From contig OY762937.1 in the NCBI GenBank assembly GCA_963667005.1, positions 1,550,001 through 1,614,000 on the forward strand: a stretch of 64,000 bases of DNA. The letters are read 5' to 3'. A program made the position numbers and the translations under genes. The notes beneath the pieces are model-generated. The model worked only from the letters and a program-made list of their open reading frames with translations, was not told where the DNA came from and did no database searches. Below, piece after piece: positions 24,310 to 35,400 of the stretch. Source of the DNA: G963662605 sp963667005. Lineage in GTDB: Bacteria; Bacteroidota; Ignavibacteria; Ignavibacteriales; Ignavibacteriaceae. Within the stretch, counting starts at the first letter, position 1, and every line of letters starts with the position of its first letter.

Positions 24310-25029
24310 TCATTTACTTTTTATAAGTACATCAAACCGGTAGTGTGCCGTATACAGCTCATCCGGTTGATCAATAAATTTGCACGTAAGATTATGGACC
24401 GTGCAGATATCACACATATATTCCTTATCCCACCATGTGCCTAGCAACAGCCGTTCACCTTTTTCGCGTTCGTATTGCGCTTTAAGTTCATCGGTATTAT
24501 AAAATTTATCAATCCTCTCCTTGTCAAGTATGCTTGCCAGATACATATGAACAGGCCGGATTGAAAGATTTGTTATGGCGCTGAGTAAGCCGGAGAACTG
24601 ATCTTCATCAAAGTGCTGAAGTGCCTCGTACATATAAACCTTGTTAAATGGTTCGCTTTCGAAGAGGACATTCTCATCAATCATCATTGCATCATTGCGA
24701 TGATAGGATATATTTACTGCATCGTTATATTTTCTGGCGACACTGATCAGTGAGGGGGAAAAGTCAACCCCTACAATATGCCGGCAGGTGTTTGACATTA
24801 ATGATGTTAGCAGGCCGTTGCCGCAGCAAACATCAAGAATAACATCATTCTTATCAGGACGTACATTGTTACATAAATGCGTGAGGAGCAAATTCATTTG
24901 CGCGTTATCAATGGGTTTACCCCTATGCGTTTTCCCAACCTGCCTGAGGAAATCCGTGTCGGAAAATTTAGCTGGAAAACAGGTCCAAAAATCTTTCCAC
25001 TCTTTAGCTTGTAGGCATGGATCATCCAT
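24310..25029 (-). CDS. class I SAM-dependent methyltransferase
   Basis: 239 residues from the ATG at 25029, chosen because AAGGAGG lies just upstream; the frame is open to 25092. SAM-binding motif I is VILDVCCGNGLLTSL, followed by the acidic strand end in IVGVDFSPSLISVARK; motif IV-like VYMYEALQHFDEDQF follows. The substrate is unknown. It lies 145 bases downstream of an acyl-CoA-synthetase-like gene on the same strand. The two could form a small tailoring unit, which is inference. Confidence 0.83.
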   Translation of the reverse strand: MDDPCLQAKEWKDFWTCFPAKFSDTDFLRQVGKTHRGKPIDNAQMNLLLTHLCNNVRPDKNDVILDVCCGNGLLTSLMSNTCRHIVGVDFSPSLISVARKYNDAVNISYHRNDAMMIDENVLFESEPFNKVYMYEALQHFDEDQFSGLLSAITNLSIRPVHMYLASILDKERIDKFYNTDELKAQYEREKGERLLLGTWWDKEYMCDICTVHNLTCKFIDQPDELYTAHYRFDVLIKSK

Positions 25030-25174
25030 GTTCCCTCTCCTCCTTAACACGATACAATTTTCCACTGCATCTGTATAATGCAACAATAGCATTATACAGC
25101 GAGTGGCTGATTATTAAATGATTATATATAAAGCAAATGCTAACCGGCTCTTCTATAAAGGAATGAATAATTTC

Positions 25175-26731
25175 TTACTGTAAATCAGTCTTTTTAATTT
25201 TGCCGCTTGATGTTTTTGGCAAGCCTTCGCAAACCTCAATATATTTTGGGACTTTAAATGCTTCGAGTGCTTTTGTGCAGTGATGCATTATGTCATCCAC
25301 GGATACTTTTCCCCGGTGTTCTTCATTGAACACGACAAAAGCTTTTATTACCTTACCTAATAATTCATCAGGAACTCCGATGGCTGCGGCTTCTATCACA
25401 CCATCCAATTTATATAAAGCATTTTCAATTTCTTTCGGCACTACTTTTTTGGCACCGCTTTTTATGATTTCATCTTTTCTGGCGACAAAATAAAAGTAGC
25501 CTTCTTCGTCTATGGTAAATACATCTCCTGTGTGGCAAATCAGTTCGCCGGGCAGCAGGCCGTTTTTAAATCGCCGTGCTGAGGATTCCGGGTCGTTCCA
25601 ATAGCCGTTGCGGACGTGCGTTCCGCGCATGACTAGTTCGCCACACTCATTCGGTCCAAGCCTGTTCCCGTCTTCATCTTCTATCCATCCTTCCATTCCG
25701 GGGAATGGTTTTCCAACCGAAGTCGGGCGTATCAGAAGTTGAGCGGGGTCAAGACACAATGAGCATGAAGCTTCTGCCATTCCATACATGGAGAAGAATG
25801 ACACATCCGGAAGTTTATCATTCAGCAGGCGGATGATGCTCGGCGGTACAACTGCTCCCGAGCTGACCATATATCGCAAATTGCTTAAGTCGTATTTGGT
25901 GAGGTCCATGTTCATCATGATGGATAGTATTGTCGGGACACATCCCATGCCTGTTACTTTTTCAACAGCCATTCTCTTCAGTACTACGTTAGGAAACGCG
26001 AAAGATTTTTCAAGAACAAGAGTACCTCCCATGCGCATCGTATATAAAAACTGATTCATACCCGGCGCGAACGAAATCGGCAGGGGCAGTGCATGCACAA
26101 CGTTTTCATCAATGTTAAAAAGGTCAATACTGCTTTCAACATTAAACAGAGCACTTCTATGAGATGTTAAAACACCCTTGTTTACACCCGTGCTGCCTGA
26201 TGTATATAGAAGATATGCGATATCGCAATCAATACTCTTTGGAGCAGGGCATTCGGCCGGATACGTTTTCAGAATTTGTTCGAATGATAATATTCTGGAG
26301 TCATCATCAACCCCATGTTTACCCGTAAGAACTGCGAATTGCATTGATGGCGTGGATTCAAACATGTTCCGGACGGCATCCAGATGGTAATCAAAAGTAA
26401 TGATGCATTTGGCCTGACAATCCGATGCAATCTTTTGAAGCGTTTCAAGGTTGTTCGCGTAATCATTGACCGAACAAATTGCGTTGGCTTTCAGAACTGC
26501 AAAAAAACTGATGACGAGCTCCGGGCCGTTCATAAGATAAAAGAGTACCCGGTCTCCACGGCCAACTCCGTTTTTCATGAGGGCATTGGCAAGCCGGTCG
26601 GACTTCTCGTTTATCTCTCTGTAGGATAATCTGCAGCCTTCACAAATTAATGCTGTTTTCTCTGGTGTAAGCCTGGCATACCGCTCAATGATGTCATTAA
26701 GCAATCGTATCTTTGCCGGATGTTGAAGCAT
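25175..26731 (-). CDS. AMP-dependent acyl-CoA synthetase / ligase (ANL superfamily)
   Basis: 518 residues from the ATG at 26731 (an in-frame TTG lies 12 bases earlier). ANL motifs: P-loop-like LLYTSGSTGVNKGV, the FSMYGMAEA motif, the hinge motif HTGDVFTIDEEGYFYFVARKDE, and the catalytic C-terminal Lys in PKTSSGKIKK. It activates a carboxylic acid as the acyl-AMP and transfers it to CoA or a carrier thiol. The closest pattern is medium/long-chain fatty-acyl ligases, but the acid is unknown. No carrier protein or beta-oxidation gene is nearby. Confidence 0.88.
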   Translation of the reverse strand: MLQHPAKIRLLNDIIERYARLTPEKTALICEGCRLSYREINEKSDRLANALMKNGVGRGDRVLFYLMNGPELVISFFAVLKANAICSVNDYANNLETLQKIASDCQAKCIITFDYHLDAVRNMFESTPSMQFAVLTGKHGVDDDSRILSFEQILKTYPAECPAPKSIDCDIAYLLYTSGSTGVNKGVLTSHRSALFNVESSIDLFNIDENVVHALPLPISFAPGMNQFLYTMRMGGTLVLEKSFAFPNVVLKRMAVEKVTGMGCVPTILSIMMNMDLTKYDLSNLRYMVSSGAVVPPSIIRLLNDKLPDVSFFSMYGMAEASCSLCLDPAQLLIRPTSVGKPFPGMEGWIEDEDGNRLGPNECGELVMRGTHVRNGYWNDPESSARRFKNGLLPGELICHTGDVFTIDEEGYFYFVARKDEIIKSGAKKVVPKEIENALYKLDGVIEAAAIGVPDELLGKVIKAFVVFNEEHRGKVSVDDIMHHCTKALEAFKVPKYIEVCEGLPKTSSGKIKKTDLQ

Positions 26732-26914
26732 GGTGGATTCCAATATTTTTACAAATCAACCTCAAGCACAATTTCTGATGCATGCATCAGTAGAAAGGAG
26801 TGTTATGCTATAACACGAAAATAAGCAATTGTTAAAATACATTAATGCTGATTTTGAACAAAGTTCCTCAGCGCAAATTTTCCATGTGTTGAGTTTAAAG
26901 GGTGATTATAGGAA

Positions 26915-27307
26915 TCAGTGGACTTTGATAAATATATTTGTGGTTTTTATCGGTTGCACCGACTCCCATGGCCTTCGGTAGCCGAGCCTAATAGTGTCAG
27001 ATCCAGTTTTGACCCCGATAAATTTCCAAATCTCTTTGCCACCTCTTCCAGCAATTTCTTTTTCAGCAGTTTTATCCATTGTATATTGTGAGCCCAGCGA
27101 AGTAACGATACTTACAGCATCCTGATTCAGCCAAATCCAACTGTATCCGGTGGTGGGATTCGAAGAAAGCGAAAATGCAATTGTATCATTAACTGAAATG
27201 GTATATTTTTCTTTTGGATCGGATTGCGGGGCGTTATCCAAATCAGCTTTTACACATCCGTAAAATATAACGGCGAAAAAACAAACAATGATTGTATGTG
27301 CTTTCAT
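26915..27307 (-). CDS. chagasin-type (I42) cysteine protease inhibitor lipoprotein
   Basis: 130 residues from the ATG at 27307 (a GTG lies 6 bases upstream). The lipobox VIFYGC places the lipid-modified Cys at 18. The three inhibitory loops of the I42 family are intact: NPTTGY (50-55), GRGG (87-90) and RPW (112-114). Chagasin-like proteins bind the active-site cleft of papain-family (C1) peptidases. As an envelope lipoprotein it may protect against host, predator or own cysteine proteases. It lies 14 bases after the carboxylesterase gene, so the two are co-transcribed. Confidence 0.88.
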   Translation of the reverse strand: MKAHTIIVCFFAVIFYGCVKADLDNAPQSDPKEKYTISVNDTIAFSLSSNPTTGYSWIWLNQDAVSIVTSLGSQYTMDKTAEKEIAGRGGKEIWKFIGVKTGSDTIRLGYRRPWESVQPIKTTNIFIKVH

Positions 27308-27321
27308 AAACACTTTTCTTT

Positions 27322-28929
27322 CTATCTTGTACCGGGTTGGATATAAGGTGCGCTCTGGAACAACTCCATCTCTTTCCCCAACGGGTCGAATTCCAATACC
27401 GGTTTTGTGTCGAATATCATAAATGGTTTCTTATCGAGAGTAAATGGCTCCCAATGAGGAATCAATGCATTGTCCGGATTCCCATTACGTGCAAAGCTTA
27501 TCCACGATTCACTCATCATATCTGCAACGGACTGAGCGTCCACGCTGCCGCCCGTCATCTGTGTTCCAAAGGCAACGTTGTCAAATACAAGAGGAATGTC
27601 AAGCGTATGACATGCTTTCCATTTCCCGCCATCTACGGGAGATTTCCAACGAAGTTGGAAAGCGTACGTGGGTGCACCGCCTTGATGGCCACGGCACTCT
27701 GATTCAATGACCATTCCACGCCAACTGCGCGAAGCCGTAGTAGATGCAAAGAATACATCACTGGCAGTGTAAGACGGATACATCTTTTTGTACTGAGCAA
27801 TGATTTGGCTTCTGTCCAAATTACCCATGAGCGAAGAATTTTTTACAAGAGCGGGAAGTACATTATCCCAAGTCAGATGGAATAGGGCAGTATCGGTGAT
27901 GCCGATGAGATAACGTGTTTCATCGTGTGTAATACCGAGCATCATCGGAATATCTTTAGAAATTTCAGGGGCAACCGGATCAAAAGGATCGCCAGGAAGG
28001 GCAGCAAAATCTTTTACAGGAGCAAAAGAGTTTCTTGCACCTGCTTTTATCAGTGATTCAACCGGGACAGAATCAAGCGAAGAGGAATTCTCGATGCTGA
28101 TTTCTAATAATTTCAGTATTTCATTCGCTGTTTCTGTGGCGCGTTCAATAGTGCGTGCCATAACCTGCTGGCCGCTTTGCGTAATTACTTTATGAAACAA
28201 TCCACTCGCTTTAGGCATTGCCATAAGTGTTGCACATTTAGCCCCGCCTCCGGATTCGCCAAAGATTGTTACATTGTTCGGGTCGCCGCCAAACTCAGTA
28301 ATGTTATCCCGAACCCATTGCAAAGAAAGGATTAGATCAAGCATTCCAACATTTCCGGATTCCGCGTATTTACTTTTGTCAATATTGGCAAGATATAAAA
28401 AGCCAAACACGTTCAAACGGTGGTTCACTGTAACGACAACAACATTCCCACGTTTGCAGAGGCGTGTCCCATTATATAGATCATTGTTACCCGAGCCTGA
28501 AACAAAGCCGCCGCCATGAAAATACACCATGACCGGACGTTTTCCTCCGTCGTGCAATGCCGGAGTGCAAACATTAAGGTTTAAGCAGTTTTCGCTTTGT
28601 CTCATTTTCTGTCGCTCATCAGGAAAGAATGGCCCTGATTGTTGTGGTACCTCCTGCGGACAAATTTCCCCGTACTGTGTAGCATCAAGTGTATCTTTCC
28701 ACGGCGCAGGCGGCAGAGGGGCCTGAAATCTTCTCCATCTGGTATCGCCGCCGTATGGAATGCCTTTGAAAGTGAGAATCCCGGAATTATTCGTTCCCCG
28801 AATAAAGCCATAATGAGTTTTAGTAACAGGATTAATTATGTCTCGATTTTGAGCGGTTTCCGTATGTGAAAAAGCAATTACGCAAAGTGCAATATAAATA
28901 CATGAGGAGATTCTGATGTGGTTCGCCAT
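27322..28929 (-). CDS. secreted type B carboxylesterase (alpha/beta hydrolase)
   Basis: 535 residues with an N-terminal signal sequence (about 1-26). The esterase hallmarks are present: oxyanion-hole HGGGF (138-142), SENCLNLNV, nucleophile Ser216 in GESGGG, and the C-terminal His in CHTLDIPLVFDN. It hydrolyses carboxylic esters in the periplasm or outside the cell; the natural substrate is unknown. First gene of a two-gene unit with the I42 inhibitor. The start at 28929 follows no strong ribosome site. Confidence 0.9.
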   Translation of the reverse strand: MANHIRISSCIYIALCVIAFSHTETAQNRDIINPVTKTHYGFIRGTNNSGILTFKGIPYGGDTRWRRFQAPLPPAPWKDTLDATQYGEICPQEVPQQSGPFFPDERQKMRQSENCLNLNVCTPALHDGGKRPVMVYFHGGGFVSGSGNNDLYNGTRLCKRGNVVVVTVNHRLNVFGFLYLANIDKSKYAESGNVGMLDLILSLQWVRDNITEFGGDPNNVTIFGESGGGAKCATLMAMPKASGLFHKVITQSGQQVMARTIERATETANEILKLLEISIENSSSLDSVPVESLIKAGARNSFAPVKDFAALPGDPFDPVAPEISKDIPMMLGITHDETRYLIGITDTALFHLTWDNVLPALVKNSSLMGNLDRSQIIAQYKKMYPSYTASDVFFASTTASRSWRGMVIESECRGHQGGAPTYAFQLRWKSPVDGGKWKACHTLDIPLVFDNVAFGTQMTGGSVDAQSVADMMSESWISFARNGNPDNALIPHWEPFTLDKKPFMIFDTKPVLEFDPLGKEMELFQSAPYIQPGTR

Positions 28930-29526
28930 ATAGACTTGAAATTATTTGGATTATAATATAAAGATTTTTATCCTAACAGACCGCGGCGCAATCCGCTTGA
29001 AATGTTATTAGAGGCGGCCTAAGTTTTCAAAATACATGAAGAAAATTGTGCGTGGCTTTCGCTACTCTGTAGTTTTTTCAAAGTGAAAAACCAAATGGAG
29101 CTTGCCGCAAATAGTCCGGTATTCCCTGATAGGCAAGAAAGTCTCAGCTAATACATAATTAATTAAGGCAAAGTATAATAAAGTCGGATAAAAATAAGGG
29201 ACTTATGCGCTTGACATTAAAAAGAATTTTATTAAGTAAGGACGATAATTTGCTAAAACAAGCGAATTAATTGCTTTTTCTTACATAATATTCTTGACAT
29301 TTATTAATTATTTTAGCACTTTGAATTCATAAAATGAGTTCTATACACATGTTGAATAGAGGTGCTCAGTAATTATTTGCAGACATGAGGTATTCGATTG
29401 TAAAGTGAAAAGAGTGAGTTTCACCAATAATCGAATATTTTTATTGCCGGCGTAAATACAAAATGATTTAAACCGCTATTCTCATTTAGGACATTTTTCA
29501 CAATAATCAAATCAAAGGAGTGATCT
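28930..29526. other. 597-bp intergenic region upstream of the TonB/PorV module
   Basis: No gene is supported on either strand. It must hold divergent promoters for the esterase and the TonB receptor. A TTGACA at 29294-29299 is the only -35-like hexamer noted, without a clear -10. The receptor's ribosome site AAAGGAG lies near 29513-29519. The length leaves room for a regulatory RNA, but no structure stands out. Confidence 0.35.
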
Positions 29527-32439
29527 ATGAGTCGTAGGATTACTTTCTTCGGTTTCTTGTTATTGCTTCCGTTCTTTTTGCTCGGAGGTACCGCAGGAAA
29601 ACTGAAAGGTAAAGTTACAGACATCAAAACAGGCGAACCCCTAATCGGGGCGAACGTTGTTGTAGTGGGAACCTCACTTGGAGCCCAAACGGATTCCAGA
29701 GGAGAGTTTACAATCACTAACCTTGTAGCCGGCACTTATGACATTAAGTGTTCGTTTATAGGGTATCAAAGTGTTACGATGCAAAGTTTCCGTATTAATG
29801 CTGATTTAACATCGGAACTCGACTTTCAGTTGCCGACCGAAGGATTATCGGTTAAAGCTATTGAAGTTGTTGCATCAAGACCACTTGTTAACAAAAATGC
29901 TACAAATGCAAACAGGATCACAACGAGTGATGACATTCAAGCATTACCTGTTCGTGGTGTAAACAATATTCTTTCATTAACTCCGGGCGTTGTATTACAG
30001 AACGGCGTTGTGTACGTACGTGGCGGCCGTAGTGATGAAGTTGGGTATTATTTGGAAGGTGCTTCTATAAGCGACCCTATGACAGGTACCCGCGGAGTTT
30101 CAATTAATCAGGATGCTATCGAAGAAATTCAGGTACAGACTGGTGGATATAATGCTGAATATGGTGGAGCTAATGCCGGTATTATTTATACTCAAATCAA
30201 GTCCGGTACCCCTCAGTATAAAGCGTCTGCAGAATGGATCACCGATAACGTTACATTTAAAGGTTCGAAAGACCGTTTTGACGGAAAGAAAAGATTGGGT
30301 TCTTATTGGTATGGGTACACTGATTTTACCGGTACTGCAAGCGGTCCAATTCTTACAGATAAAGTTAAATTTTTCGTTTTAGGAAATTATACATTCCAAA
30401 ATGAGAGTGACCCGCAAAAATGGGCTGGTATTAATCTCGGAAAAATTAAGGATCCAACATCGGGAAATATAATTGACTTAAATTATAATGCCGGTGCAAT
30501 GCACAAAAATTCGGTTGAGTCAGCTACAGGTACTGCCTCACTTACCTTTGATTTAAATCCGATTATCTTACGTGCCATTGGTACCTATACTTCCGCCACA
30601 CAATTATTAGGCGGATCAGTTCTCTATTTACTTGATGAAGCCAGAATTCCTGAAAGAGATGAAAAGAATGGTGCTTTTAGTTTAAAAGGCACTTGGATCA
30701 TCAATCCTAAAACCTCTTTGGAACTCAGTGGCGGTTATTCATTCAACAAACGCAATCAGTTTGATCCTTTGTTGAAGGATAACTTCTTAGATTATGGCGA
30801 TTCGGCAGCAAATGCTAAATATGGATATACATTCGCAAAAAAATATTCACAGCCGACTGACGTTTCAATATATGATTGGTCATTCAGTTCGCCTGGAACC
30901 GTCTTGTCGAATTATCAGAAATATTTAAGACAGAGATACAATGTTGCCTTAGCTTTTTCTACACAGTTAGGCAAAGAACATACAATTAAAATCGGTGGTG
31001 AGACTCAATTCTTTAACATCCGCAACTACTCTATGAATAATAGAACAGTTACAGCTGCGGCTGGAAACGTAAAAAATAATACCACCAGCTATACAGCTGC
31101 TCAAGTTATGCAGCAGAACGGCGTCAACAGTTATGGATATGATGCTTTTGGCAATGTTTCTGACTCAGATCCATTGGCGAAAGCTAAAAAGCCTACGTTC
31201 GCATCTGCATACGTTCAAGATAAGATTGAATATAAAGATCTTATCGTAAATGCAGGTTTACGCTATGATTATATAGATGTAGATAACTTAGTGATGGTTG
31301 ATCCTTTTCGCCCTTACTTAAGTAAAGATGTTGCTACTGATTTACCTATTGCCAGTGGTTGGAAGAAGACATCTGCATACAATGGTGTAAGTCCTCGTCT
31401 GGGATTTTCATTCCCTGTTACGGATAGAACGATATTCCACACTCAGTATGGTAAGTTTGTTCAGCAGACTCGCTTACAGGATATGTATCAGAGCGTTTAT
31501 GCTACTAGCTACAATTTGAAGGGTATCTATTGGATTACAACACCTGTTGGTGGTGATATCCGTCCTACTAAAACAACTCAATATGAGATCGGATTTACCC
31601 AGCAAATCGGTGATATTGCTTCGATAGACTTGACCGGATATTATAAAGACATTATTGATCAGGTCGTTTTTGACAAACAGAGGGTTGAAGCAGGCCACAC
31701 AATTCAGGATTACAATATTCTGAAAAATGGTGACTATGCCACAACCAAAGGTGTGGAATTGGCATTTAACTTACGTCGAATTGAGCGCGTTCAAGCTAGT
31801 GCTACTATTTCTTTCAATGATGCTCGTGGTACTGGTTCAAATTCATACTCAATTCAGGGTATCTTTAATGAGTCAACACCGTATACTCCACACTATATCG
31901 AACCGCTTGACTACAATAACGCAGTTAGAGGTAATTTCAATATAGATTACCGTTTCGGAGTAAATGATGGTCCGAAATGGGCGGAAGATTTTGGCATTTC
32001 ACTGTTGGGTACTTTCAATAGCGGTCATCCTTACACTCGTGGTACAGGTGCTGGTATTGATAATGATCATAGAAACAGAATGCCTATTGAACCTCTTAAC
32101 TCATCAACAACTCCCTGGGTATTCCAGATTGATTTACGTATTGATAAGTCATTCACAATTTATGATAAATTGAAAGCAAATGTTTATTTCTACGTAATTA
32201 ATGTACTCGATATTGAGAACGAAATAAATGTATTCTTGCGTACGGGAAATACCAAGGATGACGGCTGGTTAAGTGATCCGTCATTAGGTGGTAACTCATA
32301 TGCAGCGACACGCGCGATCTACGAACAAGTGTATAGAGCACTTGAGATCAATTACGCCGAAACGTACCGTACATATAATGGTTTTGATCTTTACGGTGCT
32401 CCGCGTCAAATACGTTTAGGAGTTCGTCTTGAGTATTAA
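29527..32439 (+). CDS. TonB-dependent outer-membrane receptor with CarboxypepD_reg-like domain
   Basis: 970 residues. Signal peptide about 1-22. CarboxypepD_reg-like domain at about 25-105 (LKGKVTDIKTGEPLIGANV, GYQSVTMQ). Plug at about 115-235 (LPVRGVNNILSLTPGV, VYVRGGRSDEVGYYLEG, YNAEYGGANAGIIY). A long beta-barrel runs to a closing strand RQIRLGVRLEY with terminal aromatic. It belongs to the SusC/TonB-plug class without being a clear SusC. In Ignavibacteria-type genomes such receptors commonly precede large sorting-domain proteins, as here. Substrate unknown. It heads a three-gene operon (44- and 27-base gaps). Confidence 0.9.
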   Translation: MSRRITFFGFLLLLPFFLLGGTAGKLKGKVTDIKTGEPLIGANVVVVGTSLGAQTDSRGEFTITNLVAGTYDIKCSFIGYQSVTMQSFRINADLTSELDFQLPTEGLSVKAIEVVASRPLVNKNATNANRITTSDDIQALPVRGVNNILSLTPGVVLQNGVVYVRGGRSDEVGYYLEGASISDPMTGTRGVSINQDAIEEIQVQTGGYNAEYGGANAGIIYTQIKSGTPQYKASAEWITDNVTFKGSKDRFDGKKRLGSYWYGYTDFTGTASGPILTDKVKFFVLGNYTFQNESDPQKWAGINLGKIKDPTSGNIIDLNYNAGAMHKNSVESATGTASLTFDLNPIILRAIGTYTSATQLLGGSVLYLLDEARIPERDEKNGAFSLKGTWIINPKTSLELSGGYSFNKRNQFDPLLKDNFLDYGDSAANAKYGYTFAKKYSQPTDVSIYDWSFSSPGTVLSNYQKYLRQRYNVALAFSTQLGKEHTIKIGGETQFFNIRNYSMNNRTVTAAAGNVKNNTTSYTAAQVMQQNGVNSYGYDAFGNVSDSDPLAKAKKPTFASAYVQDKIEYKDLIVNAGLRYDYIDVDNLVMVDPFRPYLSKDVATDLPIASGWKKTSAYNGVSPRLGFSFPVTDRTIFHTQYGKFVQQTRLQDMYQSVYATSYNLKGIYWITTPVGGDIRPTKTTQYEIGFTQQIGDIASIDLTGYYKDIIDQVVFDKQRVEAGHTIQDYNILKNGDYATTKGVELAFNLRRIERVQASATISFNDARGTGSNSYSIQGIFNESTPYTPHYIEPLDYNNAVRGNFNIDYRFGVNDGPKWAEDFGISLLGTFNSGHPYTRGTGAGIDNDHRNRMPIEPLNSSTTPWVFQIDLRIDKSFTIYDKLKANVYFYVINVLDIENEINVFLRTGNTKDDGWLSDPSLGGNSYAATRAIYEQVYRALEINYAETYRTYNGFDLYGAPRQIRLGVRLEY

Positions 32440-32483
32440 CAATTCAGATGAGTTTTATAGAATTAAGAATAGGAGCATGATTT

Positions 32484-35400
32484 ATGAATTCTAGATTTTT
32501 AGGATACATCCTTCTGCTGTTCTTAAGCATCTTTCTCGTGCAAAACGGGCTTTATGCTGAAGGGAAGAAGGGTATCACAAAGAGTCCTGCTAAAATTAAG
32601 GGCTCGCCGACCGAAACATACTTGGATATTAATAAGATATCCACTACAGTATATAACAACGGCAAAACGGATATTGATAATTCGGGCAATTCCGGATTTG
32701 AGTATCCGAAAGGAAGCGGTAGATTTTGCGTTTTCCAGTCAGGATTTCTCTGGGGCGCAAGAGTTCCCGGTGATCCTCAGGTTCGCGTCGGCGGTTCAGC
32801 TTATGGTACCGGTTTGCAGCCCGGGAAAATTCTAGCGGATGGAACGGCTGAAAACTCTAATAATGCAAACGTAAGACTTTATAGAGTTAGACCGGATATT
32901 TATCCCGGAGGACCTTCTATTGATTTAACGGCAGATGCCGCTCGTGAAGGACTTTCGGCTTCGGCTTTGTTAGCACAGTATATTCAGGATTGGAATGAGT
33001 GGCCGGCCTCTGATGGCGCTCCGACATGGATTGATACGAATGGAACTATTACCGGCGTGAAAATGGCGGTAATTCCCGGAGTTAGAGGTGCCAGTCAAAC
33101 TATTTGGTTCGTAGCCAACGATCTTAACGCTAATAACACTAGAACGCTTTATGGTGCCGATCCTTTAGGTATTGAATATCAGGCTACATACTGGGCATAC
33201 AATCAATCCGGCGCCCTTGGAAATATGATTTTCCGTAAATATAAAATCATCAACAAATCAGGTAAACCATTCGTTGATATGTATGTATCAATGTTTTCTG
33301 ACCCTGATGATGGTTATGCCGGTGATGACTATGCTGGTTGCGATACGACATTAAGCTTAGGTTATTGCTATAATGCTAATGCAACAGATGCAAACTATAC
33401 ACCATTACCTCCTCCAGCTGTCGGCTTTGACTTTTTTCAGGGTCCAAAAGTTGCAGGAGTTGCCGGTCAAGATTTAAACAAGAACGGCGTTGATGATGCT
33501 TTGGATTCTGCAATTGTGAATGGTAAAAAAATAGGTCCGGGATTTATTAATCTTCCTATGACTGCGTTTTACTATTTCGCAAACGGAGATGCAAATGTTA
33601 CTGATCCTAAACAGAGCTCAATCGAAGGTTCAGATCAATTCTATAACTTTTTCCAGGGTCGCGTAGGCTTGACCGGAAAAATGTTCGTGAACCCTATTAC
33701 AGGAGATAGCACGACATATGTATTGTCCGGAGATCCTCAGGCAAACACTGGATGGCTTGACGGTAATGTAATTGCTGCAGGCGATAGACGAATTGGTTTG
33801 GCGAGCGGACCGTTTAATATGGCTGCCAGCGATACACAAGAAATCGTTGTGGCAGAAATAGCTGCTGGTGCGGTAGCCGGTATCGATAGATTAGCTGCAG
33901 TCGGTATTTTGAAATACTATGATAAAACAGCTCAAACTGTATATGACAGTAACTTCGATTTTGCTGGCCCACCTTCTCCTCCGGAAGTGAATCTGATCGG
34001 TTTGGATAAGAAAATCGTTATCGATTGGGGCTATAACAATGATGCGGTTGCAAGAACTGAGAATGTTGTATCAAAAGGATATGCATTTGAGGGTTATAAC
34101 GTATACCAGATGCCTAGCGCCTCTACAACAAACGTTTCAGAAGGAAAGTTGATCGCTACTTTCGACGTTGTTAACGATGTTAAAGTTATCAAAAGCTATG
34201 GCAAGGATCCTGTTACCGGTGAAATAGTTATAGATGCTCAAGCAGCACAAAATGGTTCCGATAGCGGTATCAAGAGATATCTTATTGACACTGTTGATAA
34301 GGTTGGCGGTAATATTGCTTTCGTTAATGGAACAAAATATTATTTCGCAGTAACTGCATATAATTATCAGGCAGGAGTAATTCCGGCTGATTATGAAACT
34401 GCGCCGAAAGTTATCTCTGTAACACCTCAATCAGCGCTTCCTGGAGTAGTAGCTTCTAAGGTAAGCGGTGATACATTAACAGTTGCACACTCGGCAGGAA
34501 CAAGTGACGGTAGTGTTGTTCCGGTAGTAGTTGATCAATCAAAGTTAACAGGTAATTCTTATAAGATTACTTTTGATTATGATACGACTGCAGGCGTATA
34601 TCTTTGGAATTTAACAAATCTTACCACAAACAAAGTTTTGTTATCGCAGCAGGAGAACCAATCGGGCGACGATAGCTATACTATTGTTGATGGTATGATA
34701 GTAAAAACCATTGGCCCACCTAACGGAGTCGGTGGTTATAGTATTCCTTCAGGAGTACGTAAATTTACAAATGGCAACACAACGTTGGGTTTTGAGGGCT
34801 TCGGTGGAGCAATTGGTTGGGAAGCACCTAATCATTATTACAGTGGTGGTGATGTTGGAGTACCAGCTTCACAATTGAAGACCGTATTGTTAAAATTGGC
34901 CAAAGTAACAGATACTGTTGAATACAATCCTACATTTGATTTGACAGATGCAAATGTATCCTATGGTTATCGTTATATGAGAGGTTGTGCCAATCCGGCT
35001 GCATTACCGGAGTTTGCTCCTTATATAATTAATCCGGGTTCAAGTTATTCCTTTCAGATATTCGAGAAGAATGTTCCTCTCTCTGCATGGGATATTACAA
35101 CAGATCCCGCTCATCCACGTAGACTCGCTGTCGGTTTCTTGGAAAACAACGTAGCTGGCGGATTGGTCGATGGTAAATGGTGGCCTGGTAAATACGATTT
35201 GTACGATAATGCCGGACCAACAGGACCAAGAGAATGGTTGTTCGTATTTGATGCAGACTATTCAGAGACTGTCAACCCGGCTTATGCAGTAAACGCAAGT
35301 TCAAAACATTTGCCGATTATGTATTGGCTGGAAGTCAGCAGAAGATCAACCGCTGATGCTTCTGCCTCGCAATTCTCGCCTACAGGAACGGGAACAGATC

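Noticed and set aside
29294..29323. Strong housekeeping promoter for the TonB receptor
   Set aside because: TTGACA is present, but neither a standard -10 nor the Bacteroidetes TAnnTTTG box is found at the right distance.
29421..29735. 104-codon minus-strand frame at the start of the TonB receptor
   Set aside because: It overlaps the receptor's signal peptide and first domain on the other strand, with no motif of its own.
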